This document shows positions 33,690 to 46,415 of a stretch of DNA of 64,000 nucleotides, piece by piece. The stretch is from the NCBI RefSeq assembly GCF_052857255.1, contig NC_135498.1, positions 116,846,281 through 116,910,280 on the forward strand. The letters run 5' to 3'. Under the pieces are notes generated by a model. That model had not been told where the DNA came from, did no database searches, and saw only the letters and a list, made by a program, of their open reading frames with translations. The stretch comes from Amblyomma americanum. Taxonomy: Eukaryota; Arthropoda; Arachnida; Ixodida; Ixodidae. Each line of letters begins with the position of its first letter. Position 1 is the stretch's first letter. The translations under genes were made by a program, and so were the position numbers.

Positions 33690-33695
33690 TTTAAT
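33690..33695 (-). terminator. Possible poly(A) signal ATTAAA
   Basis: ATTAAA on the minus strand lies about 265 nt downstream of the stop codon of the cysteine-rich exon at 33958-34128. It is a common variant signal. The assignment is positional only. Confidence 0.25.
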
Positions 33696-33957
33696 TCACT
33701 GAGGGCGGTTGCCGTGTGATATGAATATTTTGCCGATAACAAATTAAGGCTGACTGTCGCAAGAGATATACATTTTTCAGTGCACCACATTGAAGAGTAG
33801 TAGACGCAATCAATTTCAGCACGGTGTCTAAAACAGTCACACAGAGTCACTTGAAAGAAAACGCACATAAAAATTCCGAAGAAAATACGTTTTACTAGCT
33901 GCCGTTTCAAGCATAGAACCCTACTGTGGAGACAGACTACTGCGCGCAGTTCGACAT

Positions 33958-34128
33958 CTAATAGTATGAATGACAATTCGCCATCTGTTGCATGAGTTCC
34001 TGAACCAACCCCTGTAATGCGGCGGCAGCTTCCTTGTGCGTCATACAGGTTTGCTCATCATCTCCTTTTGGCATGCACAGGCACTGGTTTCTGCACAGCC
34101 TCTGCACCTCGCCGTCTTTTTCGTCACA
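33958..34128 (-). CDS. Last exon of a small cysteine-rich protein
   Basis: On the minus strand a strong 3' splice site (GTGTTCTTTCTTTTTACAG, with AG at 34130-34129) precedes a 56-codon frame ending in TAG at 33958-33960. The peptide starts CDEKDGEVQRLC, continues RNQCLCMPKG and then QTCMTHKE, and ends in an amphipathic helix with a final Cys in MANCHSYY. There are six Cys spaced x10, x3, x1, x9, x24. The splice site and codon usage make this the best host-gene candidate outside the THAP block. The pattern suggests a small disulfide-rich, probably secreted protein. I cannot place it in a known tick family, and the upstream exon(s) on the minus strand were not found. Confidence 0.5.
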   Translation of the reverse strand, partial: CDEKDGEVQRLCRNQCLCMPKGDDEQTCMTHKEAAAALQGLVQELMQQMANCHSYY

Positions 34129-34140
34129 CTGTAAAAAGAA

Positions 34141-35654
34141 AGAACACAACGGCATTATACTAGAAGAGAAGTGGGTTTTAGAGGTCAGCCTTGTCATGAT
34201 GATGAACGAAATGGTGACTGCGGTTCTCCGAACTTGAAGGAGATCAGAGAGAAGTTTTCGGGTGAACTTTCAGTCTGCGAATTCAAGTTTTAGACCAGAC
34301 ACGAATTCTCCCACCGCAACGAAAATACGTGAACGCCGTTTCAAAACCATACCATCAAAAACTACCTCGGCACTAAGTTTCCACATTAGGAGATTTCTTT
34401 GTTTATATCATCAAGATTAAAAGTTATCAGACGACGCAACGAAATATCAATCATTCCTGGTATACATATATGCCTGCTGCTTCAGCTCGCACCCACCGAT
34501 GAGATTTGTAGACATGACGAACGGTTTAAACAGTGGTAGATCCCCGAATTGAGCATGCAGTGTTACTGGTTGCATAGCGCTAACATTTCGTACAAATATA
34601 CCGACATAAATTAAAAGCTACATTGTCAGTAGCATAAACGACACCCAAAAGAAAAGACATCACTGGTTCTTTTACTGCTAGCTATATCTTCTTTCTGTGT
34701 ATTGTTACGAAATTCCGACGTGCCCCGGCATCTACTCTTGCCAAGTAGTTAGAATGTGAGCGTTCTATATGCCTTTATCAACACGTGGTCGTACCATACT
34801 TTCCCGAAAATGGCCGGAAAAACTGCGCCGCGAATTTTTACGTCATCCTTGTGCGGAGCTTGTCTTTCGCAGGCCTTTCCTATTGCTTCTCGGCCATGCA
34901 AAGCACAAAATTCTTGAAACAAGGACAGAAGAAGACGACCGACATAAAGTAGAAAAAAAAACAATATTTCCTGCTCTACGAAAACCAAACAACTAAAATT
35001 CGCCTCATTGAAATTGAGTGAGTTTTCTTGACTGTCGACAAATCCAGATATCACTCTCGGTTACAAACGCCAGGCATAATGTTTGTTTCCTGAAAATTCA
35101 TTCTGCAAGTGTATTCGTCATACCAGTTTAAAGAAGCCTGCTTTACACACACTGAAATCAAACCAAATAATTTTATTTCCACCAGATATATATTTGTTGG
35201 AGCACCTGGGCTAAAATCTGCTCGAGGCAGCTTGACGAGGCCCAAGTGACCATTACAAGGTGGGGCGTGGTGAACGTGAAAACACTTCAGAGTAGATACC
35301 TCGGAATAAACATACCACGACAACGAAACCGACGTGTTCACACGTCCGCTACACAAGGGCTCTAAAAGCAAAATATGTAGTGTATAAAACATTGTAGCTC
35401 CAATAAATAAATCTTGCAATCAAACATTGCAGTGAAGTCATTAAGCCATGAGGCGTAACATAACATTTTTCTCATAAAAAACAGCCGGAAACTACTTGAA
35501 ATGCCAGACACTTGCCAGTTATACAGTATTTAAAATACCAGAGCACATATGTAAACTCAAAAAAGGGCAACAAAGTACCGCACACAAGTCCACTAGGTTA
35601 TGAGAAAAGCACAACTACTTCGACAGATATGTCGCATAAGACTATATAATCAGA
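34141..35654. other. Unassigned; could contain upstream exon(s)
   Basis: The intron and earlier exons of the cysteine-rich gene should lie here or further right. The frames 34749-35054 and 35051-35419 (minus) have no clear signal peptide plus donor combination. AATAAATAAATC at 35402-35413 (plus) could be a LINE tail. Confidence 0.3.
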
Positions 35655-36410
35655 GCATTGTTCATGCGATTTTTATTCTGAAATCTTAAAAATTGTTCCC
35701 TGAACTGGTTTAGCGTGAGCTTAGTATCATAACTGTACCTGTTTAGTAGTGATGGAAGGTGATGTTTTAATGACTGGTTTTTATCATTTTTGCGGAAGCG
35801 AGAGACGAACCAAATTTCAGAGTTTCTTGTTGAAACGATACTTTCGTGACGTTTTAATAACGCGGTGGCAATTAAGAGGCCATGGAAGAAGCGTCGCGAA
35901 ACGTAAAATTAGTGTAAAATACGAAATTCGTACAAACACGACACGGGGATGATATTATAGGTCGCGAACATGGGATTGGTGTGAGAGAGGTACTCGTGGT
36001 TTGCAATGTAAGCGAGGATTCTTGTTTTCAGGACAACGATTTCGTGCATATGAGTTGCTGTTGTGGTTTCTCAGACAAGATGGCAGTAGCAGATGAGCGA
36101 GGCAAATAATGCATGATATAGTTGAAGCTTAATTTGCATTGTAAGGATTGTCCGACAAAGTGATACAGCGCCAACTGCCTTGAAAATTTTCTTCCATATG
36201 TCTACAACACGCAAGTCCCAGTTTAGATTACTGTTGAATTCGGCTCCTAGTATTTTGTGTGACTCAACTATATCTATATTCAGGTCTTCATAAGTGATGA
36301 GTTGATTTAATTGATATGCTTTATTTTGCGCTCTGAAAATCAATACCTTCGTCTTTGTTTGATTGATATTCAGTCCGTTTAACTTTGACCATGAGGACAA
36401 CTATTTTTTT
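35655..36410 (-). pseudogene. CR1/L2-like LINE, RT C-terminal relic
   Basis: The minus strand reads WSKLNGLNINQTKTKVLIFR (RT motif D region: L.vN..KT..i.F), then SHKILGAEFNSNLNWDLRVV (motif E, LG..fd..L.W..H), then CRTILTMQIKLQLYHALFAS. It continues past the stop region as KTRILAYIANHEYLSHTNPM and NTRNSEIWFVSRFRK with a C-terminal HHLPSLLNRY. This matches the C-terminal half of CR1/L2/Jockey-type ORF2, with the N-R-S-type end seen also in the 57.8 kb element. The catalytic palm is missing (5' truncation at 36410). Confidence 0.7.
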
Positions 36411-38970
36411 GCGGACAAGTTTCTGAAGCTAATAAGGCATTAAATGAGCGTAGGTTTTCTTTAACAATAAAAAACGCTCTCAAAGAAGACCCTTCACCAC
36501 GTATAAAGGCGCCTATACTGGCACAGACTTGAAGAGTATATCAAATCATTTGTCGTTTATTTATAGTACATTGGCAAGTACTTTGCGGGAGTCGATACTA
36601 CAGTACTAGCAAAAGGGATCTTCGAAAATACGCCCACATCACTTAGGAAACAATTTCGCACTGCTTGAACACAATGTGCGAGCGAAACCCTTAAGTTCCA
36701 GATCCACTCGATTTGGGCGCGGCTTCGTGAATAATGATGTGGACCCACGATTGAAAGCTTATGAAAACCTTCCACTTTGATCGTAATTTTGAAACGTTAT
36801 TCAAGGACTGGTATGACGAACGGGAGGCGCAAGTTTTGCATTATAAAGTTTGCGTTCGAATTTAAGGAAATTAAAAGACAAAATGGCCATTAAACAATTC
36901 TGGGACAGAGTGCGCACCTACCGCAAACTAAAACTGCACAGGGCTTTTTAGGTTATAAGAAGAACATTTTTAAGCATTAGCAAGTTAAGCACGTACGGGT
37001 GGTTGGTGGATTGCTTGTCCTGTGTTAGCGCCTCTTTCAGCGAAATAATTTTTAGCCAATTTCCAGCTTTCTTACAAAATACCTGCATACTTTCAAAACG
37101 ATCAACGTGTACGAAAGTCGAAGTGCTGAAAGCTTAACCTTTAAGAAAAGTGCCGTTCTGCCTGTCCTGCTCCCCCATACACATGCGCATATTCATCCAC
37201 TTATGTTGTATTATAGGTAAATAATTATTACTCCACCATAGCTAATCAGCGGTGAACATTCATACTCACTAGCAGATAAATGAGCTACAGCATCTGATTA
37301 TGATCTGATTATAATTTCAGAGACGCAATTCAATGTAACTGTTTAGAGAAGCATTCAAAAGGGGCTTAGTGGCACGCTTCTATTAACATTAGTAGCTGTG
37401 CAAATTTAGAGGTGTTTGAACCTGCAAATTTCTATCCACGAATTTCATTCGTATCTGGTAAACGAAGCACAATTTATGAACGCATCCTTCAAGTTTCCGT
37501 TCATCTAGAACTGACAAGCATTCTTCGCGCGCTGAAAGGCAATGAAAAAAAAATCCGCTTTATGTGGCTACCATCTAAAGCGGACATAACTCCGTGTCCT
37601 TCCTGAAGGGGAGTTCCAAGTTCAGTATATTTTCTGGTCATATAGTGGTTAGCCATATCGCTACGTTGCCAGATACTTACGTTTGGAACACACGGTGGGT
37701 GGTCTCGTTTTGCATCCACGGTTATTCCTTTTCTGCACAAGATAGACGCTTCATTACCGCCGTGCGCATAAAAACATTTCAGATTAGCACTAAAGGCAAG
37801 CGTTAGAAGAAGTGGTAATACTTAAGAGAGTTCTTAGTGCGTTCGAAAAGCTATGAATAGTGATGTAGGCTGCTTTTTGGGCTTTGATAAAGAGTAAGGG
37901 TATCATCTATCCCGCCTCTGTATTTTTGCCAAAAGTTTCCAGCTTTTTTCTCACTCAAGACTCAGACCGCAGTCTTTATTCTAGGTAATAAATTCTAAGG
38001 TATCAGTCTTGAGGTTCAGTATTCTAATATATAGTATGAGTAAATGCAGAAATTTAAGATGAAATGAGGCGTGACTTTCTCAGCTTCATTGAAGCTAATA
38101 GATTGTGCGCGTGCCTCACGCTGTTTAAGTGGCTGCGACGGAGTAAGAAAAAAACTGGAAGGCTTTGGCAGAAATACAAAGGCGGCATAGGTGATACCCT
38201 GACTATTATATCACAAATATTTTTGAGATACAATTAATCAGTCAATAAGCGCAATTATTTCTCGTCGCCTAATCTTTCGATTGTATTTTTCCTGCTTCGC
38301 ACACTGGTTCAAAAAAAGGATAATTTTCCTCTTTTAATCAAAGCATGTGCAATATGCACCAAATGTATTCAACGACCAACTTGATGAGCCTCTCTATGAC
38401 GCGTTTCTCTGTCCTCTTTGATTTTGCCAAATTATTTGAAAATTGCTCTTTCGGGATGGTAGTAATTTCTGGCCTTCGAAAATGAATTTTCATATTACAG
38501 ACGTTTTTCCTCGGGAAACAGTTTTTTTTTTTGTCTAGTAGCGTGACAATGAAACACGAAGATATTTTATGTTTCACCTTATTTTGAAGTCGGCTTTTCA
38601 AGGCGCCAGGGAACGGAAGCACATAGTGCCGATTCGCTCTGTTTACTAATACCATGATTGATTTATGGGTATTGAAAAAAAGTTGTGGCTCCAATCCACG
38701 CTGTGAAGGTGGTTGGGCAGCGAAGCTATGCTGTTTGCGTTCAATTTTTAGCCTGGCGTTTTGGGCTTACGACAACCATACGAAAACGCAACCGTAATCC
38801 TTACCGGGAAACACACGCGGGGAGAAGGAACGTGCTTCGCATTGTTTGCAGGCGCCGTTATCTTGCATTATGCGGTTTGCACTTCACACCAGGTCTTCGA
38901 ATGACCTCAAACCCTTTCGAGGCAGCTGAAAACAATGTTTACCAAAATGCGTAGTTGTAATTGTCGGCAC
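36411..38970. other. Long stretch without supported gene
   Basis: I find no supported feature in 2.5 kb. A 64-aa plus frame at 37412-37606 ends IRFMWLPSKADIT, faintly like an RNase H WxPSH segment. A 118-aa minus frame at 38338-38694 is Lys/Asn-rich without motif. Confidence 0.35.
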
Positions 38971-38974
38971 CACG

Positions 38975-39415
38975 CGTCGGAAATATTCGTTCTCTTGCGA
39001 CGCTGTTTGGGTGTCCACCGAGATATGCCAGGCAGGCGTCATTTCATTTCCTTAAAACCAATTTTAAATTCATTTTCTGTGCCTTATGGCGCGGTTCGCG
39101 AGTCCGCCAAGATATGTGTTGTTGTTAGTGGATATTTATTAATAAAATAACAATCTAAGGGAAAGATGTTCCTAGCCGCGGCACCTGCCATCGAAACCTG
39201 AAGCACCTGAACTGCGACTAGCGGGAATAAAAGGACAGGGAGAGGACAGAAAGAGGGCAAGAAAGGGGGAGTGATAGAAAAGAAGAGAAAGGGGTGGGGG
39301 TAATATACACTATGTACAAATAAAGAATATAGAAATAAATGCGGGATGCTGCGCAGCCCAATATAGGATTATCAAGATATGTGCGGTAGGCGTCATTTCC
39401 TTTCCTTAAATTGTC
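38975..39415 (+). repeat. SINE tail (second type), interrupted by a nested insertion
   Basis: GGGTGTCCACCGAGATATGC, then AGGCGTCATTTCATTTCC and TTAAAACCAATTTT (39008-39066), is the same 3' tail carried by the SINE at 62095-62400. A second, partly degenerate tail unit follows (GCGAGTCCGCCAAGATATGTG ... GGCGTCATTTCCTTTCC). It is split at 39118/39373 by a 254-bp insertion flanked by the 11-bp duplication CAAGATATGTG. Confidence 0.65.
39119..39372 (-). mobile_element. Nested 254-bp SINE-like insertion with 11-bp TSD
   Basis: The insert is bounded by perfect copies of CAAGATATGTG (39108-39118 and 39373-39383). Its left end on plus is TTGTTGTTAGTGGATATT, so on minus it ends in an A/T-rich part and an AAC-type tail. 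It is therefore a retroposed element in minus orientation. The middle has a purine-rich run of about 75 bp (39225-39300). It encodes nothing. An 11-bp duplication and a short tandem tail fit LINE-mobilised SINEs; no A or B box was identified with confidence. Confidence 0.7.
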
Positions 39416-40874
39416 CAATGGGCAAGGCGTCGCGCCGAACGGACTATGGCGTTCCGTGGACCGCTTGGCAACGCCGCAATACGCGGTCGCAACCAGCTCT
39501 TAAAGACGAAGCTGAAGTTTTTCTTTCTTTTTAATATTTCCCCCTTTTTATATATTTTTCTTTACCTTTTTATTATGACTGCTCTATGGTCACTATGATA
39601 TACGATTTCTATGGTGGGTCTTTATTAATTTTCTATTTTATTGTTCTAATCTTCATTGTTTATTTTTTATTCGTTTTTATTTCTTATATTTTTATATTTT
39701 TTATATCACACTTCTTTATGTTCATTATGATATACGATTTCTGTGCTTTTCCGTTCATTTCCACTCCTGGAGTTTTTTGCTGACGACGAGGACCACACGA
39801 ATATTTCCTTGGACGGTACAGGCATACAGCTTCGCTGTAAAATGTCCTCTCTTTCGAAGCTGTCCTGGTGGCCCTGAGATGAAGTAGTTCTGCGAGCATA
39901 ATCAGCACATGACACGTACCCTATTTGCCAAAAGTAACCGAGAAACCGGTTTTTGCTTCTCAACCGTATGACGAAGCCGTTACGGCAGCCCTAAAGACCG
40001 AAGGACGTCAAAATGTGAGGACAAGGGTTCACCTTACATCACACAGATTCAGAACTTAAGGGATATCATAATTACCATACTACGCGCCTAAGAAATAAAC
40101 CACCGTTGCCCGGTTACTTTTACAAAAACGGTTCGTGCACTGCGACCGGCGTGAACCCAAAGCGCTGTTTGTAATTCCGGTGTAAAGGCATAGTGACTGT
40201 TGGCCCTTAATGATCACCCTAGCCCTCTTCCTCAAGGCGGGTCTCATTTGGGTGAAACAAGACAATGTTGGCCGGACTCCGTTGAGCAGAACTGGAAGTT
40301 TTGTTGTGCTCTTAGAAACTCTGTGTTCGTCACTCTAATCTGTCAATATATTTCCGTATGCGCTCCAGTAAGGGAAACCCTATAAATTTGTAAAAAATAA
40401 TTTCGAGTAAATGATGCGCAAAACCAACTGCTTTCCACGTGTGTATAAATTTCCATGCGAGACATGCTCCCATGGGGATTGCAGATTACGATAGCTGCTG
40501 TCATTATCATCAACTTTCAGTACACACCGCTATGAACCTGTGTGTGCCACTTAAAGCAAAATTCAGACACTTGTACAGGGAGCGGGTGTCCACGTTGTAC
40601 CACAAAGTGACGCTGACTTGATGGCTAAAGAAAGAACCATTGGAGCTTGTCTTCTCGTAGGTTTTCAATTCGTGCCGAGCGGTGCCCTGATGCTGGTTGA
40701 ACGTTTCAAAGCTTCAGGAATTTTTAATGCAATGGATACTCAATGTGTACCTTTTCAGTCGTGCCAAAAGCGAGTTTTTGTTCGCAACGTCGGCTTAATG
40801 AATGTTTCTCCAGAAGCGTAATTCTACCATATAGGCTTGTCAAAACGAGCCCCTCATTTCCTTAACGTTGTCTG

Positions 40875-40876
<2 letters not shown>
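39416..40876. other. AT-rich stretch; no supported gene
   Basis: A very T-rich block spans 39520-39770 and contains an imperfect direct repeat, ATGATATACGATTTCTATGG at 39595 and ATGATATACGATTTCTGTGC at 39727. It is probably part of a repeat. The remaining frames are at most 85 aa and without motif. Confidence 0.35.

Positions 40877-40877
<1 letters not shown>

Positions 40878-40963
<86 letters not shown>
40878..40963 (+). repeat. (TA)n microsatellite, about 43 units
   Basis: An uninterrupted TA dinucleotide run of about 86 bp. The exact length is likely to vary between individuals and to be affected by assembly. Confidence 0.95.
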
Positions 40964-40967
<4 letters not shown>

Positions 40968-43900
40968 CATGATTCATTGTTGAATCATGATGCGATCTAC
41001 AAAGCACAGCTGGCATATTTCGTTACAAAAAATTCGGGGGCTGTTCCTCGCTACCATAAACAAAATGAACGCTTGGGGTTACTTTAGTAATATATTTTAT
41101 CCACATTTTAGCAAGATATTCTCGAAGTGGTGTGATTTGAGCAGTAAGTGGGACGTGTCACGCTTGCTCAAGATTCAAAGCAGTAGAACAGCGGCTTCGT
41201 ATGCTCACATCTAGAAACACTGTACTGGCTCTAAGTGCTTAGCATGCAGTTAAAAGACGTGACGAAAAGTGTCCTAAGTGGCACTTCACCAAGAATGAAA
41301 TCTGACTACTGACCCTTCACACACGACCATGGCAAAGACTGCAGTGCAGGTTAGAACGAGAAGAGAGGTCATGACGTCTTCGAAGGAAGCTCAAATGTAG
41401 CGAAGAGACGCTGTTGCTGATTCCGCTTACGAGACGCTCCGCTTTTTATATGTTCAGCTCGCTCAGTAGTTCGGTCTTGATGGCGCTGATATTTACCAGA
41501 CCGACATTCCTTCAACCCTTGTTATTCTATGGACTTTTTGGAGGGCGCTTTGTCCTGCTCGTTAGTGAAAATAATTGGCGTTATATATGTCCGTCTAATG
41601 GCGTATCTAAGCAAGGTGATAGACCATTACTGTCTTTGACAGGATCGCGTGTTACACCTAGCGTTTTCTTCATATGCTGTAATTACACAACTGAGGGAAA
41701 GAAAATGCGTGGAGTAAGGGTAAATAAAAAGGGATATCACAGAGGGACGTTTATACATAACGGAAAATCAAAAAACCGCACTAATTGCCCTCGATACTTT
41801 TTCTCTGTGCTAAAGAACATTCCACTGAACTCAGGCCATAACCTTTGACTAATTATTTCATTTTAGACAGAACCTTTGGATCCATGGGCAAAATGCTATT
41901 AAACTAAAAAATCAGCTTCTTTTTACACCATGGTTTTCTTCAGTTTAATGTAGCCGAAAACTTCAGAGTGCGATCACATTTCCCGCTTCAGGTGAATAAT
42001 CCAAAAGAGTAACAAACCGCGGCATGAAAGTACTAGTCGCACAAATAACAGAAGTGTGTAGGCCTGAAGACTCACTGACAACCAAAATCAATTAATGAAT
42101 GACCATGTTATCAAAAATATTCTGTAAAAATTTCTATCCTGACGGATCTATACTTGCCAAAGAATTTATTGCTTGCAACGGGGTCTTCGGTGTTAACGTG
42201 ATATTTTCCTGGAATACAGAATCGGACTCTCGGTGAGAGCAAGGCCTAGCACCTAAGCTGGTTGTACGGTACTACTGCCGTTCTACTGTTCTAATGAGTC
42301 AGAAGCCTGACAATGAGACTAATCCTGATCTTCAGCCGTGCAGAAAACCAGCTTACGGCTTCACTGACGAGCATCGATGAGAGGGTGTCTTTGAACGGGA
42401 TAGTTCTGAGCTCAAATTGTAACTGAAACCACAATCTCCTAAATACACAGCACCCCACATGAGAATTACGCAGCAAGTACCATTGAAAATATTTGTATTC
42501 AACACGTGCCGCATTCCCCACCGATTACCTAATGTTGGTCACGTCGCTAGCATGAACATTTTACAGTTTTCTTCCAGAATGTCAGACAAACATGACTGGC
42601 GTCTTTCCTGAATCTCACTGCGAGGTATTCTTCGCTCGACTCTGACGCAGTTGGTGTGTCACTTGATAGTTTCGGCATCCGTTAAAGGCGCTTGCTCAAG
42701 CTGCATGTTTGTCCCAACGCCATCGCTTTTGGGCGACCGAAAGCTTCCGTTAGCCTCACAGCTAAGCTGTTAGGCTCCGGTTCCTGCGTTGTGTGTCCGT
42801 GGCGATGTCGTGGCCATAAAATCGTGCGGCGCAAAGCATAAGAAGGACTGCAAGGCAAGAGCGGCGGAGAGAGTGCGGTGCGCATGGATGGGAGCGGATT
42901 CTTGCTCCCCCTTTTCGCTATATAAACGTGATGCCCTGTAGAGGCCTACACTAAAAGCGTCAGCCAAATGGCCCAGGTGATGAATTTGTAAGCGCACGTG
43001 AGAACACGCAAGCGCACAGGCTGTGTCACTCATATGCAGGCCCATTTTGATGCACCTACAGCATGACCGCACCAAGGTAAGAAAGCACGACGATCAACGC
43101 TCACTATGCACTTTGGTACGTGGCAGCTGCTACAAATGGATGACAGGTATTTCGATCTGTAAAAGAGCATCGGCGATATCAGAACACCAACCCTGCAGAA
43201 TCACGTCGCACTATTGTGAAGGGCATAGCCGCGTAAACTGCATAAACACGAATGACCTTTGAATTTCACAGCCGCTGTATATGTCGCTTTCTTCGGATTT
43301 AATGGCGACCATCTCTGAAGCCTCGGAGAGGATGAGAAGGAAAGCAGAGTGGGAGCTGAGAGCTGGAGATGGTGAACTATAAAGCAGGAAGAGGTGTGGC
43401 TCAGACTGAAGAGATGGCAAGCTGCAAGTGGTGTTCGTGGGTGCTTTTTTGACTCACGTACGCCTGCGTGCAACGTGTTTGCAACCGGTGACGTAAGGAG
43501 ACATACCACAAATATTGAAAAGCAATGTCCCCACTCAGCTGCGCTGGCCATTCGCATAGCGAGGAATTTCAACCGGTGACATTCTTTTCGTGCGAAACGT
43601 TTGTTCACAGCTGTGCACACGGATGCCTTAGTTAAAAGTTTACAGCCCAGAGCTGTTTGCTTTTGCGCCACGCCTTGTGGGTTGTTAAGCAACCCCAGAG
43701 TTTCAAATCTTGTGAAGGTAAGAAACACTTAAGTCCCCTGCTCCCGCCTTCCTCACTCCGAAGGTTTCGTTTTCCATTGAAGCTAACCACCGCTTAACGA
43801 CTCAAAAACAAACCCTCTGGGGGTCTAATTTTTTGAAAAAGTCTGCCCCAGGTTTAAGAGCAGAAGGGCAGGCAGTGCCCCTGCACTTACTTCTGCACCT

Positions 43901-45385
43901 ACGTTTTACTTTTTATTTTTATACAGTAAATCCATATTCGACCGTAGCGCTGTTTCCGCCTTTATCACTATGCTTTCGGATCCTATCCTCATCGCGTTTC
44001 CTCTCATTTCATCATTTTCTAACAACCCATTTTAGCGTGAGAAACCTTGTCGGCTTAGGGCAGAACCTAAAAGCTTGCAATGTGAGTCCAGATAGCCTCC
44101 ACTGGGCATTTTGCTGCATCTAGGTTTAACAGTCTGCAACTCACAATATCTGATAATACTGTCGAAAACGACCTGGTGGTATGAAATATATGAACTTGTT
44201 ACTGTGGGGCACAGCTGCTCCAAACCACTGCGTAGACTTGTAGCGTACGCCCGTGCTCGGGAAAACGGTCATCGCTGTGGCTGAGCCGAAGCAGCGTACT
44301 TCGACCTCCATGACACCTCGGCTTAGGAAAACACTACACCTTCTCGTAGACCGCGGCTCCACAGTGATCCAGTGGCCACCAACAGACCTCCGACTTCTCA
44401 CGGTCGTTCTATTTTCTTAGTTTCCTACCTGGCTTCCGGAATAATTCATGCGTTCTCCTCTCTTCTTCCGCTTCTTTAGTTAACATTGAAGTTTAAGTGT
44501 GGGAAGTTATCATAGGCTTCTTTCTGTTCCGGCTACAACCGCGATTAGCGGCTTAGGTGGACAGCCCGTGTACACAATCTGTTGACGTATGCCATCGCTA
44601 TAGGCTTCATGATACCGGGTCGGTACGACTGAAGAAGAAATATATTCCGAAATATTCAAAAATAGTCAAAAATATTCAAAAACACTTCTCGAGAAAAAGA
44701 CCAAAGCCTTACGGAAAAACTCTCAGCTGCGGTGGAGGCAGAACAATATGCTAATTTAATTATCTTCCAAATTACAAAAATTTGCTAATGAAGTTTTTGG
44801 TGAAGTACAGTTTAGCGATTATTGCCCTTGGCGAGTTTGTAGCCGCGCTGAAGACGATGCCGTGTCCATTTTTAAAAGGAAGCAAAAATCATTCTCTAAA
44901 GCTATGTAGAGAGAGAAAATACGCTTTTCGTCCCAAACCGAAACACAGCGGATGGAGAGCGCTGGAAGTAGTGTACGCGAACTTTCCGCTTGTGGCGCGT
45001 AGTAATGACTGCGCCGCAAATTTGAAATTTGCAGTCAGGGACAAAGAACTCCAGACCACGTGCTTTGCAAACGAATCTGATATCCTTAATATTAACTGCT
45101 AGCTGGAAGCCATACTTGCCGAGATGAAAGAACAGGATTTTGGCTTTCACCGCTGCAAGTGGTCTTCTTACTGGGGCTGATAAGAGAGCTATCGGCTTCT
45201 TTCACGGAGCGCGCGGTCCAGAGACTTTTGTACGCGCCTGTATGTGCTATTTTCTATGGCTAGAAATCCTCGGCACTGAGCTCAGACAACGGCCGGCGTT
45301 ATCTTTTGCTTCTTCGCTCGGCGCAAGAGAAAGGCAAGTCAACGCCAACTGCGCGGCCATCGATTGGGGAGCCCTGGGTCCGTAT
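40964..45385. other. Long stretch without supported gene
   Basis: I cannot support any gene in 4.4 kb. The longest frames are 144 aa at 41414-41848 (plus) and 175 aa at 43201-43728 (minus). Neither has a motif, a convincing signal peptide plus splice context, or a homologue that I recognise. A TATA-like TATATAAAC lies at 42919 in CG-richer DNA. AATATTCAAAAA-like strings recur at 44649-44690. Confidence 0.35.
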
Positions 45386-45510
45386 TCCGAGTTTGTGTCA
45401 TAATCGAAACCATCACAATCGACCACAGCAGGTATACCTGATTGGCCGAAACGCCGGAAGCATATGTGGCGCCTCGAATACAGCGAAAACTGAAGAAGAA
45501 ACCAGACGGT
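45386..45510 (+). repeat. Interspersed repeat, copy A of an inverted pair
   Basis: GTCCGTATTCCGAGTTTGTG, then ATAATCGAAACC, then GATTGGCCGAAACGCCGGAA matches the reverse complement of 48525-48622. The shared part is about 100 bp and imperfect. It looks like one end of a MITE or another short element. With copy B it forms an inverted pair enclosing 3.2 kb. Confidence 0.55.
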
Positions 45511-46415
45511 GGCGTCACACACATAGCTGGTATGCTACCATGGTACCATACGCTCCATAGCAGATGCTCAGGGACCCCCATGAGATAAACATGGCGGCGA
45601 GCTCTGAAGCGGAGCCTCTCGCTTTGAAGTGCACTCGTCAGTGTTACTCTGTTTTTCGGCTCAACAGCTGGGTTTAAATTGGGTAAGGGGCTTTCGCTTC
45701 GTCTTATCTTCGCTGTTGAATGAACGATAAATTTGGCCTCCTTTTATTTCGTTCGACGATTCGGCAACTCCTAGGCCTAACGAGTACCGGTTTGCTGCAG
45801 TTATTTTTCACTTCATGCAAACTAGACGGCGCCAGTATCACCGGAATTGACGCAGTGTATGCGTACGTTGAATGATGTAACATAAAGCATAATGTCTCGA
45901 AAAATGCTTGTGTTTACTGTGTGAAAACAGCCTTCGCTATTCTTGCACTCTTTTATTAACTTTTGAAGCGTCCTGCATCATGATTGTGCACAGTGTCTGG
46001 CAGCGTGACTTCGCTTATTATGTGCACGTGTAGTCAGTCGCAAGCGACCCGACACTACACCGACGCCTTTGTACTGCCGGACGTATTTTTATGGCGTCCC
46101 TTACGGTTCTCGATAGCCGCGGTGCGGTTGCTCTGCACTGAGCTCGCGATTTAGTTTGCAAGTTAGTTTTCAGGCGTCAATGTGCATGCACTTCACGTCA
46201 TTGCGTACCTCTCAAATCTCCGTCTGCGAAGTCTTCCAACGCATACATGAAGAGAAACACAGAAAGAATATTTTTTACCTTTTCATTTACTGCACAAAAT
46301 GCAAAGCCTAACAGCGGCATCTCGCGGTTTTTGCAGCGTCTGCGTGAAAGGAATGAAAAATGTGGTGGTGCTCTTTTTCCCACACGTGATGCTCTGGAAT
46401 TTGTACGCTTGCGCT
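45511..46415. other. No recognisable feature
   Basis: Nothing is assigned in this stretch. Confidence 0.35.

Noticed and set aside
35051..35419. 122-aa minus frame with a hydrophobic start
   Set aside because: It was considered as a signal-peptide exon for the cysteine-rich gene, but the donor is not convincing and the plus strand carries an AATAAATAAATC tail suggesting a retroelement end instead.
37412..37606. IRFMWLPSKADIT as an RNase H WxPSH remnant
   Set aside because: No upstream TDGS, E or D motif was found, and a single short match is not enough.
40878..40963. CRISPR-like or regular array
   Set aside because: It is a simple TA microsatellite. No spacer-repeat structure exists anywhere in the window, and the DNA is eukaryotic.
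41414..41848. 144-aa plus open frame with several Cys
   Set aside because: Its ATG context, hydrophobic start and Cys spacing do not match a secreted family that I know. No splice signals support it.
42915..42930. TATATAAAC as a core promoter
   Set aside because: No coding exon follows on either strand that I can support, so it is left as a passing note.
43201..43728. 175-aa minus open frame, the longest outside LINEs
   Set aside because: It has no domain or signal-plus-splice context, and the composition looks like antisense of GC-richer non-coding DNA. Overlapping open frames on both strands point to base composition, not selection.
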